DNA of 64,000 nucleotides from Vagococcus sp. CY52-2. Lineage in GTDB: Bacteria > Bacillota > Bacilli > Lactobacillales > Vagococcaceae. The number at the start of each line of letters is the position of its first letter. Position 1 is the stretch's first letter. The translations under genes and the position numbers were made by a program. The notes below the pieces were generated by a model. The model was given only the letters and a program-made list of their open reading frames with translations, searched no databases and was not told the origin of the DNA. Location of the stretch: positions 1,054,001 to 1,118,000 of the forward strand of contig NZ_CP093384.1 in NCBI RefSeq assembly GCF_022655055.1. The letters run 5' to 3'. Positions 30,151 through 40,608 of this stretch are shown here, in pieces.

Positions 30151-32514
30151 TTGAACGAGGACAATAAGTTTGATACTCCCTTAGATACTCCAGAAGAAGT
30201 GGAAACTCAAACCCCTGATCCTGATAAAAAACGTGATTGGCTATTTGTCATTAATGTCACTTATCGTGTATTTCGATCGTTATTTATTCTATTAATTATT
30301 GTAGGCTTATCTTTAGCTGCATTAGGTATTGGAACAGGCATTGGCTATTTTGCTTCTTTAGTTAAAACCGTTGATGTACCTGAAAAAGAAGATCTTGTCA
30401 AAAAAATTTCAGATTTAGATCAACAGTCTAACATAACTTATGCAGATGGTTCTTTAGTTTCAGTAATAAAATCAGACTTAATTCGTACAAATATTTCATC
30501 AAATAAAATTTCAAATTTTATAAAGGAAGCGTTGGTTACTACTGAGGACGAAAACTTTTTTGAACACAAAGGAATTGTACCAAAAGCGGTTGCTAGAGCA
30601 ACTTTGTCTGATATCATTGGCATTGGAAGTAAGTCTGGTGGTTCAACCATTACACAACAATTAGTCAAACAACAAGTTTTAACAAATGAAACATCTTATA
30701 AAAGAAAAGCTTCAGAAATAATGCTTGCTCTTCGAACTGAAAAAATCATGTCAAAAGATGATATTTTAAGTGCTTACCTGAATGTTTCTCCTTTTGGACG
30801 AAATAATCATGGTGAAAATATTGCAGGTATTGAAGAAGCCGCTTTAGGAATATTTGGCGTTCACGCTAGTGAGGTTACTTTACCACAAGCTGCTTTTTTA
30901 GCTGGTCTACCACAAAGCCCAATAGAATACTCTCCATACACAAACGATGCACAATTGAAAGATGACTTAAGTGCTGGACTTAATAGAAAAGATGACGTTC
31001 TCTTTAATATGTATCGTGAAAAAATAATCACTAAGGACGAATATGAAGCAGCAAAAAGTTATGATTTGAAACAAGATTTCATTGCACCTTCTCCTAAATC
31101 GGATACTGAGAATGGCTTTTTATATACCTATCTATATGATGAAGCAACGCGTGTTTTAATGCCAAGTTACTATGAAGCTGATGGACACACAGAAGATGAT
31201 ATCAATAATTCAAAACAACTATTTGATCAATATTTCGAAAGAGTCAAAAAAGATATTGCACGTTCTGGTTATACGATTCATTCAACGATTGATAAAACAA
31301 CATATGATGCCATGCAAGAAGCGGTAAATAATTATGGCTATGTATTAGATGATGGCAGTGGAAAATTACTGGAAACAGGAAGTGTCTTAATGGATAATCA
31401 AACTGGCCGTATCTACGGTTTTATTGGTGGTAGAAATTATAGCCAAAATCAAAATAATCATGCTTTTCAAACTAGACGTTCACCTGGCTCTACTATGAAA
31501 CCTATTTTAGCTTACGCTCCAGCAATCGATAATGGTATCATTGGTTCAGAATCAAAATTATCTGATTATCCATTAAAATACAAAAATGGACAAGAAGTAA
31601 AAAACTATTCTGATAAAGGGAGTAACTCCTTTAAATCTGTAAGAGAATCACTAAAATGGTCACTGAATATTCCGGTGGTTAATTTATATAATGATATGCT
31701 TCAAAGTATAGATCCTAAACAATATTTTGATAAAATGAATATAGGACTTAATCCCGATGAGTACTACCGTGAATCAATCCCTCTTGGCGCAACTGATTAT
31801 GGTATGACGGTCTTAGAGGAAACAGAAGCTTATGCTACTTTAGCTAATAAAGGAGTTTATAATAAAGGCTTCTCCATTGATAAAATCACAAATGAAGAAG
31901 GTGAGGTCATTTATGAACATAAATCTGATCCAACCCAAGTCTTTAAACCTGCTACAGCATCTATCATGAATGACATGATGCGAGATGTTCTAAAAAGTGG
32001 AACAGGTCAAGCAGCCCAGGAGTCCCTTCAATCTGTTAACCCAACACTTGCTAAAGCTGACTGGGTTGGAAAAACCGGGACATCAGAATTAGAAAAAGAT
32101 TATTGGTTTACCGCTTCTACTCCGGGAGTGACGATGAGTAGCTGGATTGGTTACGATGACAACACTCAAATGAGCTCAACGTGGAACAAACAAAATATGA
32201 TTTATTGGTCTTATATGACAAATTATGTGTATCAAAGAAATTCTGATATATTTAAAGTGAATGAAAAATTCACCTTAGACCCTTCTGTAAAAAAAGAAAA
32301 GGTCGTCGAATTTACAGGAGAAAAGGTAGCCACCGTCAAAGTAGATAATCAACAAATCAACTTAAAAGGAGCAAAAGAAGTAGAAAGCTTCTATGCAACT
32401 GATGGCCCTAAAGATAGTACTTTCAAATTTGGTATTGGTGGAACCGATGATAATTATAAAAATGCATGGAAATCATTTAGTACACCTAGAGCAACAACTA
32501 ATAGAAGAAATTAA
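30151..32514 (+). CDS. pbp1b: Class A penicillin-binding protein (PBP1B type)
   Basis: Bifunctional peptidoglycan glycosyltransferase/transpeptidase, 787 residues. A cytoplasmic tail and one membrane helix (about 42-68) come first. The GT51 domain has TEDENFFEHKG (catalytic Glu about 132), GGSTITQQ (164-170) and RKASEIMLALRTEK. The transpeptidase domain has SxxK as STMK (447-450), SLN (504-506) and KTGT (641-644), all intact. The segment NVSPFGRNNHGENIAG resembles streptococcal PBP1b by recall. It starts with TTG five bases after GAGGTG. It is monocistronic and divergent from tyrS. Nothing in the active sites suggests resistance. Confidence 0.95.
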   Translation: MNEDNKFDTPLDTPEEVETQTPDPDKKRDWLFVINVTYRVFRSLFILLIIVGLSLAALGIGTGIGYFASLVKTVDVPEKEDLVKKISDLDQQSNITYADGSLVSVIKSDLIRTNISSNKISNFIKEALVTTEDENFFEHKGIVPKAVARATLSDIIGIGSKSGGSTITQQLVKQQVLTNETSYKRKASEIMLALRTEKIMSKDDILSAYLNVSPFGRNNHGENIAGIEEAALGIFGVHASEVTLPQAAFLAGLPQSPIEYSPYTNDAQLKDDLSAGLNRKDDVLFNMYREKIITKDEYEAAKSYDLKQDFIAPSPKSDTENGFLYTYLYDEATRVLMPSYYEADGHTEDDINNSKQLFDQYFERVKKDIARSGYTIHSTIDKTTYDAMQEAVNNYGYVLDDGSGKLLETGSVLMDNQTGRIYGFIGGRNYSQNQNNHAFQTRRSPGSTMKPILAYAPAIDNGIIGSESKLSDYPLKYKNGQEVKNYSDKGSNSFKSVRESLKWSLNIPVVNLYNDMLQSIDPKQYFDKMNIGLNPDEYYRESIPLGATDYGMTVLEETEAYATLANKGVYNKGFSIDKITNEEGEVIYEHKSDPTQVFKPATASIMNDMMRDVLKSGTGQAAQESLQSVNPTLAKADWVGKTGTSELEKDYWFTASTPGVTMSSWIGYDDNTQMSSTWNKQNMIYWSYMTNYVYQRNSDIFKVNEKFTLDPSVKKEKVVEFTGEKVATVKVDNQQINLKGAKEVESFYATDGPKDSTFKFGIGGTDDNYKNAWKSFSTPRATTNRRN

Positions 32515-32522
32515 TAACATAG

Positions 32523-32562
32523 AAAAAGTGGCTACTGATTAAATCAAGTAGCCACTTTTTTT
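32523..32562. terminator. Bidirectional terminator between the PBP gene and glyS
   Basis: AAAAAGTGGCTAC and GTAGCCACTTTTT, exact complements around a 12-base loop, with T runs on both strands. The two flanking genes converge on it. Confidence 0.9.
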
Positions 32563-34636
32563 ATTTAACAATTAAACGATCTAAACTTGCAAAGGATAAT
32601 GCAATATTTGCTATCATTTTTAATTGATTTAAACGATTTTCTCTTATTGCTTGATCATCAACCATAACCATTGTATCTTCAAAATATGATTCAATCAATG
32701 GGTTTAAATGACGCAGTTCTTCATACAATTCATTAAGTGTCAAATCACCCACTTTTTCTGAAACCGACATAATTGCTTCATAAAGTTTTTTCTCAGAATC
32801 ATTTTCAAATAATTCTGGATTTACCTTTCCTACTTCTTTATCTTCTGCTTTATTAGACAAATTAATAACACGTGTTAAAGATTCGATTGTTGGTCTAAAA
32901 TCACTTTCCGATGCTTGACTCACTAAAATATCTGCTGTTTCAAACATCGTATGCAAGTTTTCTTGTCGACTTTCTAAGACGGCCTCAATAATATCGTGAC
33001 GAATTTGTTTACCACTAAACCATTGTTTCATACGACCTTTGATAAACTCTGTTAAAACTTCTTCATCTGCCTCAATACTTAATCCAAATCTTTCAATATC
33101 TTCATTAATTAGTTCTTTCATTTGTTGTTGCAAACGAATGATTGGGAAATCCCATCCTTTAGACTCAATAATACGAATAATACCATAAGCTTGTCTTCGT
33201 AACGCATATGGGTCATTTGAGCCTTTAGGCATTAAGCCCACAGCAAAGAAAGATAATAATGTATCTGATTTATCTGCAATCGCCAAAACAGCTCCTACAT
33301 TACTTTCAGGCAACTCACCATCGCTTGATTTTGGTAAGTAGTGTTCACGAATAGCTTGAGCCACCTCAACGCTTTCACCTTTTAATGTGGCATATTTTTC
33401 CCCGATTAATCCTTGTAACTCTGGGAACTCATCTACCATTAATGTTACCAAATCAAACTTATAAATTTGGGCAGCACGTTCTAACTCTTTCATCTCTGTG
33501 TCAGATAGACCAACTGATGTTCCGATTAATTCTGAAATAACGGAAACACGTTGCATTTTTTCATACATTGACCCAATTTTTTCATGGAATGTGACTGATT
33601 TTAGTTTTTCGACATAATCAGCAATAGATGATTTCAAATCTTCTTCATAGAAAAATTCCGCATCTTCCAAACGAGCTTGAAGAACTTTTTCATTTCCTTT
33701 TCTAACGTTATCAAGATAGTCAGAGTTACCATTTCGTACAGAGACAAAATGATTTAGTAAGTTTCCTTCTGAATCTAGGACTTCAAAATAACGTTGGTGT
33801 TCTTTCATCGACGTAATTAACACTTCTGAAGGTAATGATAAGTAGTTTTTCTCAAAGTTTCCAACAAAAACAGTTGGGTATTCAACAAGGTTAACGACTT
33901 CTTCTAATAAATCGGCATCTTGAGGAATTGTCCATTGATTGGCTTCTTCTATCTCATTGATTTGTTTACTAATTTTGCCTTGGCGAATCACTGGATTAAC
34001 AATCACAAACTGTTCTTCCAAAGCTGTTTCGTAATTAGATGAGTGATTAATCGTCGCAACTTTTCCTAAGAAACGATGTCCACGAGATGTGTTTGAGCTG
34101 TTAATACCAAACAATGACATAGGGATAATTTTATCTTCAAGTAACGCCACTAACCAATGTACTGGACGGATAAAGCGGTAGTTTCCTTCTCCCCATGTCA
34201 TGCTGATTGGAAACGTTAAATGAGCTACGACATCTGTTAAGCCTGGTAAAATCGTTTCAACAGGTTGGCCTTCAATAAATTTATCAACAAAGACATACTC
34301 AACATCTTTAATTGTTTCAAAATATAAATCATCAGTTGTTGCCCCTTGACCTTTAGCAAAACCAATCGCTGCTTTTGTCCAATGACCGTCCGCATCTTGT
34401 GCGATTTTTTTTGCCGGTCCTTTTACTTTTTCTTCTATGTTTTCTTGTTTATCAGCTAATCCATTTACACGAATAGCAAAACGTCTTGGTGTAGAAAACA
34501 CTTCGATATTATCAAATGACACACGATGTTCATTCAAGTAATCTGCTGCTTTTTTAGCAAATTGTTTTGATGTTGGAGTGACTAAATGAGCTGGTACTTC
34601 TTCCAACCCGACTTCTAATAAAAATTGTTTACTCAT
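32561..34636 (-). CDS. glyS: Glycyl-tRNA synthetase beta subunit
   Basis: Large subunit of the tetrameric (alpha2 beta2) bacterial glycyl-tRNA synthetase; it binds tRNA(Gly) and supports catalysis by the alpha subunit. The N-terminus [14 protein letters not shown] and blocks such as [29 protein letters not shown] and [12 protein letters not shown] are typical. The C-terminal anticodon-binding-like helices end in [11 protein letters not shown]. 691 residues is full length. The start overlaps the glyQ end by eight bases and has GGAGGAGG upstream, so the subunits are translationally coupled. Confidence 0.98.
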   Translation of the reverse strand: MSKQFLLEVGLEEVPAHLVTPTSKQFAKKAADYLNEHRVSFDNIEVFSTPRRFAIRVNGLADKQENIEEKVKGPAKKIAQDADGHWTKAAIGFAKGQGATTDDLYFETIKDVEYVFVDKFIEGQPVETILPGLTDVVAHLTFPISMTWGEGNYRFIRPVHWLVALLEDKIIPMSLFGINSSNTSRGHRFLGKVATINHSSNYETALEEQFVIVNPVIRQGKISKQINEIEEANQWTIPQDADLLEEVVNLVEYPTVFVGNFEKNYLSLPSEVLITSMKEHQRYFEVLDSEGNLLNHFVSVRNGNSDYLDNVRKGNEKVLQARLEDAEFFYEEDLKSSIADYVEKLKSVTFHEKIGSMYEKMQRVSVISELIGTSVGLSDTEMKELERAAQIYKFDLVTLMVDEFPELQGLIGEKYATLKGESVEVAQAIREHYLPKSSDGELPESNVGAVLAIADKSDTLLSFFAVGLMPKGSNDPYALRRQAYGIIRIIESKGWDFPIIRLQQQMKELINEDIERFGLSIEADEEVLTEFIKGRMKQWFSGKQIRHDIIEAVLESRQENLHTMFETADILVSQASESDFRPTIESLTRVINLSNKAEDKEVGKVNPELFENDSEKKLYEAIMSVSEKVGDLTLNELYEELRHLNPLIESYFEDTMVMVDDQAIRENRLNQLKMIANIALSFASLDRLIVK

Positions 34637-35534
34637 GAATATCCTCCTCCACTGATTCTTTTAATAATGGGAAACCTAATTTCTCACGTTCTTCAACAAA
34701 CCCTTTAGCTAACGCTCTAGCCATATTACGAATTCTTGCTAAATAACCCGCACGTTCTGTAACAGATACGGCTCCTCTAGCATCAAGTAAGTTAAACATG
34801 TGACTACATTTTAATACATAATCATACGCAGGATGAATTAATCCTAATTCAATGGCACGTTTTGCTTCGTTTTCATAACTGTTAAATAAGTTTAATAATA
34901 ACTCTTGGTCACTTTGTTCAAATGAATACACTGAATGCTCATATTCAGGTTGCACAAAAATCTCACCGTATTTAACGCCTTTCGTCCATTCTAAATCATA
35001 GACACTTTCAACTTCTTGAATGTAAGAAGCTAAACGTTCTAATCCATATGTAATTTCTGATGTAACAGGTTTACACTCTAATCCACCCACTTGTTGGAAA
35101 TAAGTAAACTGAGTGATTTCCATTCCATCTAACCAAACTTCCCAACCTAATCCAGCACAACCCATAGAAGGATTTTCCCAGTTATCTTCAACAAAACGAA
35201 TGTCATGTTGTAATGGGTCAATGCCCAATACTTTCAAACTATCTAAATATAATTCTTGGATGTTTTCTGGTGAAGGTTTCATCACGACTTGGAATTGATG
35301 ATGTTGATACAAACGGTTTGGGTTATCTCCATATCTTCCGTCTGCAGGACGACGTGATGGTTCAACGTATGCTGCGTTCCAAGGTTCTGGACCAATCGCA
35401 CGTAAAAAAGTATATGGACTCATTGTTCCGGCCCCTTTTTCCGTATCGTATGCTTGCATTAACATACAGCCTTGATTTGACCAATAATTTTGTAGAGCTA
35501 AAATCATTTCTTGTATGGTTAATTTTTGACTCAT
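34629..35534 (-). CDS. glyQ: Glycyl-tRNA synthetase alpha subunit
   Basis: Catalytic class II subunit that activates glycine and charges tRNA(Gly) together with GlyS. Characteristic blocks are [41 protein letters not shown] and [20 protein letters not shown]. 301 residues. AGGAGGAG precedes the ATG. The gene lies directly behind a glycine-specific T-box leader and is co-transcribed with glyS. Confidence 0.98.
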   Translation of the reverse strand: MSQKLTIQEMILALQNYWSNQGCMLMQAYDTEKGAGTMSPYTFLRAIGPEPWNAAYVEPSRRPADGRYGDNPNRLYQHHQFQVVMKPSPENIQELYLDSLKVLGIDPLQHDIRFVEDNWENPSMGCAGLGWEVWLDGMEITQFTYFQQVGGLECKPVTSEITYGLERLASYIQEVESVYDLEWTKGVKYGEIFVQPEYEHSVYSFEQSDQELLLNLFNSYENEAKRAIELGLIHPAYDYVLKCSHMFNLLDARGAVSVTERAGYLARIRNMARALAKGFVEEREKLGFPLLKESVEEDIHE

Positions 35535-35562
35535 TGTTTCTCCTCCTATTTTTTAACATAAT

Positions 35563-35768
35563 AAAAAGTCCCTATGCTTGATAAACATATCAAACATAGG
35601 GACGACTATTCGCGGTTCCACCCTACTTCCGTTTTCACGGCAGCTTCATTTTAAAACACTCCAGAATGCCTTCAAGATGATGTCTAATATTTGGCTTACA
35701 CTCTCCCAAACTCGCTTTCATTAGCTCACTCAACTTTACTTAGTTCTTTCAACGTGTCTATCTAAGTT
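35563..35768 (-). promoter_or_regulatory. Glycine T-box leader of glyQS
   Basis: Minus-strand leader with the T-box AGGGTGGAACCGCG (35625-35611), an antiterminator/terminator pair ending in GTCCCTATG...CATAGGGACTTTTT (35603-35563), and the candidate specifier GGC at 35670-35668 in GAAGGCATTCT. The UGGA of the T-box complements the UCCA 3' end expected of tRNA(Gly). Uncharged tRNA(Gly) would stabilise the antiterminator and let glyQS be transcribed. The leader starts near 35768 from the promoter at 35775-35803. Confidence 0.96.
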
Positions 35769-35774
35769 GTCTTT

Positions 35775-35803
35775 ATTTTAATTGGTATTGTCTTGTTTGT
35801 CAA
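35775..35803 (-). promoter_or_regulatory. SigA-type promoter of the T-box/glyQS unit
   Basis: A perfect TTGACA (35803-35798) and TAAAAT (35780-35775) spaced by 17 bases, mostly inside the last codons of recO. Confidence 0.85.
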
Positions 35804-36581
35804 TTTTGTTTTCTCTTTTTGGAATCATTTCTTTCCAATTTTGCATGTCATCTATAAATTTCTTACTTTTTAACTGCAAACCAACGTATTCTTCATAGAT
35901 GGAATCAATCACTTGTCTAATGTATTGTTTCGTCTCGTCAGATAAGTTAATACTTTTAATCTGTTCAAAACTAATGTGATTAAATAATCGAATAAAATGC
36001 AATGCTCTTGGTGAGTAGTGAAACCTTCGCTCATCCATTGACCAATGCTTTTGACACAACACCCCGTGATATTTATCAGAAAAATCAAATGGTTCCTCTT
36101 GGCTGCCACAAATGGCACACGATGAAAAATTAAGTTGGATGCCAAAACGTTGAAGCAATTGTATTTCAAAAATATTGGTGATTATTTCGGCATCATAGCC
36201 CTCATCTATCAGGGTTAGTGAGTCTTTGATAAAACCAAATAAAAACGGATCATAAACGTTATCGTCAATGGCAGCATCACTTAAATTAAGGATATATGTA
36301 GCATAGGCTGATAAAAAAATATCCTGTTGAATCGCAAAAAAAGGATGAATGTCTTTGGCAGAGTTTAAAAAAGAGAGACCTTCTTCTTTTAAATCACCAA
36401 TGTAATTGGCTTGAGTAAAGGGTTGGATGGCTGAATTGATTTGACTATTCTTTTTATTTGCGTGGCGCACAAAAAACATGCGTTTTCCACTTGATTCAGT
36501 AAAAATCTTTACAAGTTTATCACTCTCACGATAATTTCTTGAAAAAAGAACAATCCCATTAACCTCTTGTGGTCCTCTCAA
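35778..36581 (-). CDS. recO: DNA repair protein RecO
   Basis: Recombination mediator that helps RecR load RecA onto SSB-coated DNA. An N-terminal OB fold (NGIVLFSRNYRESDKLVKIFT) is followed by a helical domain and a zinc-binding module of the form CAICG...HGVLCQKH (about 155-180). 267 residues. It starts with TTG; GGAGGTGA four bases upstream fixes this start. The hairpin after era separates it only partly from the upstream genes, since there is no obvious promoter in the 45-base gap. Confidence 0.94.
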   Translation of the reverse strand: MRGPQEVNGIVLFSRNYRESDKLVKIFTESSGKRMFFVRHANKKNSQINSAIQPFTQANYIGDLKEEGLSFLNSAKDIHPFFAIQQDIFLSAYATYILNLSDAAIDDNVYDPFLFGFIKDSLTLIDEGYDAEIITNIFEIQLLQRFGIQLNFSSCAICGSQEEPFDFSDKYHGVLCQKHWSMDERRFHYSPRALHFIRLFNHISFEQIKSINLSDETKQYIRQVIDSIYEEYVGLQLKSKKFIDDMQNWKEMIPKRENKIDKQDNTN

Positions 36582-36602
36582 TTTGTCACCTCCTTAAATG
36601 AA

Positions 36603-36628
36603 TAAAAAACATGGAAAAATCCATGTTT
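36603..36628 (-). terminator. Hairpin after era
   Basis: AAACATGGA and TCCATGTTT pair exactly around a short loop, with a T run behind the second arm on the minus strand. It overlaps the era stop and lies just before recO, so it may attenuate rather than fully stop the operon. Confidence 0.7.
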
Positions 36629-37532
36629 AATAATCTGTTTCTCTGTATCCGTAATTTTGTAAATCACGACGTTTATCACGCCAATTTTTTTGTACTTTTA
36701 CCCACAATTCTAAGAAGACTTTATCACCTAAAAGGTTCTCAATATCTTTACGACTTTTCGTTCCGATATTTTTAAGCATTTTACCACCTTTACCAATAAT
36801 AATGCCTTTTTGGCTATCGCGTTCCACTATGATTGTGGCTTGAATATGAATTTTATCATGATCATCACGTTTCATGCTTTCTGTTACGACCGCTACAGAA
36901 TGAGGAACTTCTTGTTCTGTTAATTGTAAGACTTTCTCACGAATAAGTTCTGACACGATAAAATACTCCGGATGGTCAGTGACTTGATCATCTGGGAAAA
37001 ACTGTGGCCCTTCTGGCATATCATTTACCAAGGTTTCTAATAAATGTTCCACATTATTTCCTTCCGTGGCAGAGATTGGGACAATTTCTTTAAAATCAAG
37101 CTCTTGACGGTAATCATCAATAATCGGTAATAATTCATCTGGATGAACGGTATCAATTTTATTAATGACTAGATATACAGGAGCATGCGCTTTCTTCAAT
37201 CGTTCGATGATAAAGTCATCACCACGACCTCTTGGCATGTCCGCACTCACCATAAAGATAACGGCATCGACTTCGCGTAACGCACTATAGGCTGTTTCAA
37301 CCATAAAGTCGCCTAATTTATTTTTTGGTTTATGAATTCCTGGCGTATCAATAAACACAATTTGTGCTTCTTTTGTTGTATAAATTCCTTGAATTTTATT
37401 TCGTGTTGTTTGAGCTTTATTACTCATAATGGCAATTTTTTGTGCCACAATACGATTTAATAAGGTTGATTTCCCGACGTTTGGTCTTCCGACAATTGCG
37501 ACAAATCCTGATTTAAAATTTTGTTCTGACAT
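36627..37532 (-). CDS. era: GTPase Era
   Basis: Ribosome-assembly GTPase that binds the 3' end of 16S rRNA. G motifs: GRPNVGKST at 15-23, DTPG at 62-65, NKID at 124-127. The C-terminal KH domain contains the [14 protein letters not shown] loop. At 301 residues it is full length and ends in [20 protein letters not shown] precedes the ATG. Gene order pgpH-ybeY-dgkA-era-recO is conserved; the cytidine deaminase gene often found between dgkA and era is missing (gap of 15 bases). Confidence 0.98.
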   Translation of the reverse strand: MSEQNFKSGFVAIVGRPNVGKSTLLNRIVAQKIAIMSNKAQTTRNKIQGIYTTKEAQIVFIDTPGIHKPKNKLGDFMVETAYSALREVDAVIFMVSADMPRGRGDDFIIERLKKAHAPVYLVINKIDTVHPDELLPIIDDYRQELDFKEIVPISATEGNNVEHLLETLVNDMPEGPQFFPDDQVTDHPEYFIVSELIREKVLQLTEQEVPHSVAVVTESMKRDDHDKIHIQATIIVERDSQKGIIIGKGGKMLKNIGTKSRKDIENLLGDKVFLELWVKVQKNWRDKRRDLQNYGYRETDY

Positions 37533-37547
37533 TCAATTTATCCTTTC

Positions 37548-37952
37548 TTAACGACCTACTAAAAATGATATTATTTTAGGTAGGAAGATGATCATCCCCA
37601 CAAATATAGCAAAAAAGGCACTGAGTAACACCATTCCGGCAGCCATGTCTTTTACTTTTTTCGCCAAAGGATGATACGTTTTATTTGTTACTAAATCAAC
37701 TAATACTTCAAATGCTGTATTGGTCATTTCAGCCATCAATACTAACACAATCGCACAAATTAACCATAGCCATTCAGCGATTGAAATGTGACAGAAAACA
37801 CCTAGTATAACCGCACTGAGTCCTAACAACATATGATACTTCATGTTTCTTTCTTCTTTTATCACAGTCTTTAATCCATATAATGCATGAGTTAAAGACT
37901 GGATAAAATGTCGATTTTTCTCAGTTTGTTTATCGTTCCAAGCCATACGCAT
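37548..37952 (-). CDS. dgkA: Undecaprenol kinase / DgkA-family diacylglycerol kinase
   Basis: Small integral-membrane lipid kinase; Gram-positive members phosphorylate undecaprenol, recycling the lipid carrier of cell-wall synthesis. Three hydrophobic helices follow an amphipathic N-terminus. The family core reads EWLWLICAIVLVLMAEMTNTAFEVLVDLV, with the catalytic EMTNTAFE segment and the later HPLAKKVKDMAAG present. 134 residues. The start overlaps the end of ybeY by 23 bases and has only a weak ribosome site; the ATG two codons downstream is an alternative. Confidence 0.93.
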   Translation of the reverse strand: MRMAWNDKQTEKNRHFIQSLTHALYGLKTVIKEERNMKYHMLLGLSAVILGVFCHISIAEWLWLICAIVLVLMAEMTNTAFEVLVDLVTNKTYHPLAKKVKDMAAGMVLLSAFFAIFVGMIIFLPKIISFLVGR

Positions 37953-38406
37953 CTAAAATCTTTCTTTGTAAATCAAACATCTCTTTCTCATCTTCTGGTG
38001 TCATATGGTCATATCCATTAAGATGCAAAAATCCATGAATCGTTAAAAAACCAAGTTCTCTATCAAATGAATGGGCATATTCTTCTGCTTGTTCTTTCGT
38101 TCGATCAACAGAAATGAATAAATCCCCAATATTTCTTGGTAAACCAAGTTCTTCTAAATCAAATTCAAAACCTGATAAATCATCTTCTTCTAATGCAAAA
38201 CTGATTACATCAGTCGGACGATCTTTTTGACGATGCTCTTTGTTGATTTGATGAATTTCTTCATCATCGACAAACGTCACTGACATTTCCGTATTTTCTG
38301 GTAGATTAATGACTTCTTGTTTCGCTGCAAAATCTATAATCGTTGAAACCAAGTTTAATTGTTCGTCTGTTAGTGTGTTCGTTTTATCAAGGAGTACCAA
38401 ATCCAT
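37930..38406 (-). CDS. ybeY: Endoribonuclease YbeY
   Basis: Metal-dependent RNase needed for 16S rRNA 3' maturation and ribosome quality control. The zinc motif HGFLHLNGYDH is complete, with His at 124, 128 and 134. The conserved PTDVISFALEE and NIGDLFIS strands precede it. 158 residues. AAGGAT lies upstream of the ATG. The gap from pgpH is only two bases. Confidence 0.96.
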   Translation of the reverse strand: MDLVLLDKTNTLTDEQLNLVSTIIDFAAKQEVINLPENTEMSVTFVDDEEIHQINKEHRQKDRPTDVISFALEEDDLSGFEFDLEELGLPRNIGDLFISVDRTKEQAEEYAHSFDRELGFLTIHGFLHLNGYDHMTPEDEKEMFDLQRKILDAYGLER

Positions 38407-38408
38407 TG

Positions 38409-40580
38409 TTAAATCCTTCTTTCTTCTTGTTCTTGTTTCATTTTTTCTGCTTCTGATTTCATTTTCGGGTATTTAATTCGTGAATGGAATGTTGAACATA
38501 ACCCGTCCACTAAGGATTTTTCAATTATAGCAATCTCATCCAATGTTAAACCTGATTCATTTAACTGCCCATCTTCTAATCTTGATTGAATTAAGTTATG
38601 GACAAATTCTTTGATTTTTTCATTCGTTGGGTGATCCATCGCACGAACAGCTGCTTCAGCACTATCAGCAATATTAATCACACCAGCTTCACGAGATTGA
38701 GGTTTTGGTCCAGGATATCTAAATGCCTCTTCAGTTGTCTCTGGATTTCGTTCTTGTTCTTTAATGAAGAAATACTTCATCAAGGTTGTCCCATGATGTT
38801 GTTGACACACATCAATGACAAATTGTGGCATATTCGCTTCTTCTAGAATCTTCACACCATCTGTCACGTGACTAAATATGATTTCTTTACTATCTGATGG
38901 TAACAAGAAATTGTGAGGATTTTCTGCCCCATCTGGTAAATTTTCCACGAAAAAGTTTGCGTGTTTGATTTTACCCACGTCATGATAGTAACTTGCCACG
39001 CGTGTTAATAACGAGTTTCCTCCAATTTGAGCGACGGCGTTTGCACTTAAACTAGCCACCATCATACTATGATGGTACGTTCCAGGAGCTTCTTCTAACA
39101 ATTGTTTTAATAAAGGTTGATTTGGGTTACTTAATTCATTTAATACAATCACACTATCATCTGTTAACAATAGTTCGATGTATGGATATAACCCAATAGA
39201 TAAAATAAATGAAAATAGCCCACTACCTGTTGAAATAAATAACGTTGTAATAGAACGACTATCCCCAATATTAAAGCCTTGATAAATCACTAATACTGCC
39301 ATAAAAAGAATTGGCATAATAATCAATAAAAAGAATGCTTCTTTTAATTGTACACCTATTCGTTCGTTAACTAAAAAAGTTGACACAAATGCAGAAAACA
39401 TATAAAAAAGTGAAATAACTAATAGTGATGTGGTTCCCGCTAAATTATAGAAAATAAAGATAGAAAAAATAGCTTGAAACATACCCATCAACAATCCCCA
39501 TCGTTTATCTAAAAACATATATAAAATAACCGATCCAAATGCTGCTGGGAATAATAGAGAAACATTACTTAAATTATCTTTTTGGAATAAATAAAGTAAT
39601 TTCATAAATAAAACACTCACTGTAATAGCAACAGCATATAAGGTAACACTTTTAACACGTACTTCTTGATTAGTATGTCGTAAAATATACCCTATTAATA
39701 CGACTTGTAACAAAATAACGAGTAACATGGATAGCAACGGCGAAGTTGACGTAGATTGATTAGTTAAGCCGAGTAACTTTATTTTCTCCATTGCCTTAGA
39801 ATCAATTTGTTCCCCTTCACGGACAATGATTTCACCTTGATAAATCATCACAGGAAGCACATTATTTTTGGCACTTTCTTTCATAGATTCTGTTGCTTTA
39901 TCGTTTACCACTTCATTCACTACGATTGCTTTATCAAAAATCATCACAAGTAAATTAATTTCTTGTGAACTAAACTCATCGTACTGAACCATTTCTTTGG
40001 CCGTTTGCTTTTCTCCTTGAAGCGTAGAATTTCTAATATGTTTAGCCAAAATTGTTCTCAATGTGTTCTCAGACGTTTCTTCCAGTTTAGTTAAATCAGA
40101 ACGAGGTAACTCAAGTAATTGTTCGTAAAAAGTGTCTGGAAAAGACTGAAAAAATGCAATATCATTTTGACTATATTTTTCAAAATTAGATTTTAACATA
40201 GGTAATTTATCTTCTACAGTAGGCTTTGAACTACTCTTTTTTTCATTATATTGTTTTTCAGCTGTTTCATTGACTTGATTTACTAAATCAAAAATGGTTT
40301 TAACATATTCAATTTGCTTTGTCTCAACATCTGGATTGTAAGTATACTCTGGTGTCACACTTTCCATTGCTAACTTTTGTTTTTCTTTTGTTTCATCTTT
40401 ATTTTCAATGGTTTTATTAGCGCGTATTGTTTCACTTGATAATTGGCCCACTTTATAAGTAACTTGTTTTTGTCTTACACTACCAAACATCAAACTAAAC
40501 ATGATTAATGACATTAAAAATAGAATTAGAGGTGTATAATATTTTCCAAGTGCTTTAGGCACTTGTTGGATTTTTTTCAT
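38409..40580 (-). CDS. pgpH: Cyclic-di-AMP phosphodiesterase PgpH (7TMR-HD)
   Basis: Membrane HD-domain enzyme that hydrolyses c-di-AMP, the counterpart of CdaA at 7.3 kb. Residues 1-45 hold one helix, followed by a large extracytoplasmic domain (about 45-275) and seven hydrophobic helices (about 280-480). The HD domain has the metal ligands in YHHSMMVASLS, ASYYHDVGKIKH, FSHVTDGVKI and VCQQHHGTTLMKYF. 723 residues. GAGGTAA precedes the ATG. The neighbour order phoH-pgpH-ybeY is conserved in Firmicutes. Confidence 0.95.
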   Translation of the reverse strand: MKKIQQVPKALGKYYTPLILFLMSLIMFSLMFGSVRQKQVTYKVGQLSSETIRANKTIENKDETKEKQKLAMESVTPEYTYNPDVETKQIEYVKTIFDLVNQVNETAEKQYNEKKSSSKPTVEDKLPMLKSNFEKYSQNDIAFFQSFPDTFYEQLLELPRSDLTKLEETSENTLRTILAKHIRNSTLQGEKQTAKEMVQYDEFSSQEINLLVMIFDKAIVVNEVVNDKATESMKESAKNNVLPVMIYQGEIIVREGEQIDSKAMEKIKLLGLTNQSTSTSPLLSMLLVILLQVVLIGYILRHTNQEVRVKSVTLYAVAITVSVLFMKLLYLFQKDNLSNVSLLFPAAFGSVILYMFLDKRWGLLMGMFQAIFSIFIFYNLAGTTSLLVISLFYMFSAFVSTFLVNERIGVQLKEAFFLLIIMPILFMAVLVIYQGFNIGDSRSITTLFISTGSGLFSFILSIGLYPYIELLLTDDSVIVLNELSNPNQPLLKQLLEEAPGTYHHSMMVASLSANAVAQIGGNSLLTRVASYYHDVGKIKHANFFVENLPDGAENPHNFLLPSDSKEIIFSHVTDGVKILEEANMPQFVIDVCQQHHGTTLMKYFFIKEQERNPETTEEAFRYPGPKPQSREAGVINIADSAEAAVRAMDHPTNEKIKEFVHNLIQSRLEDGQLNESGLTLDEIAIIEKSLVDGLCSTFHSRIKYPKMKSEAEKMKQEQEERRI

Positions 40581-40608
40581 TTACCTCACTCACTCCTTTT
40601 TTCTCCTT

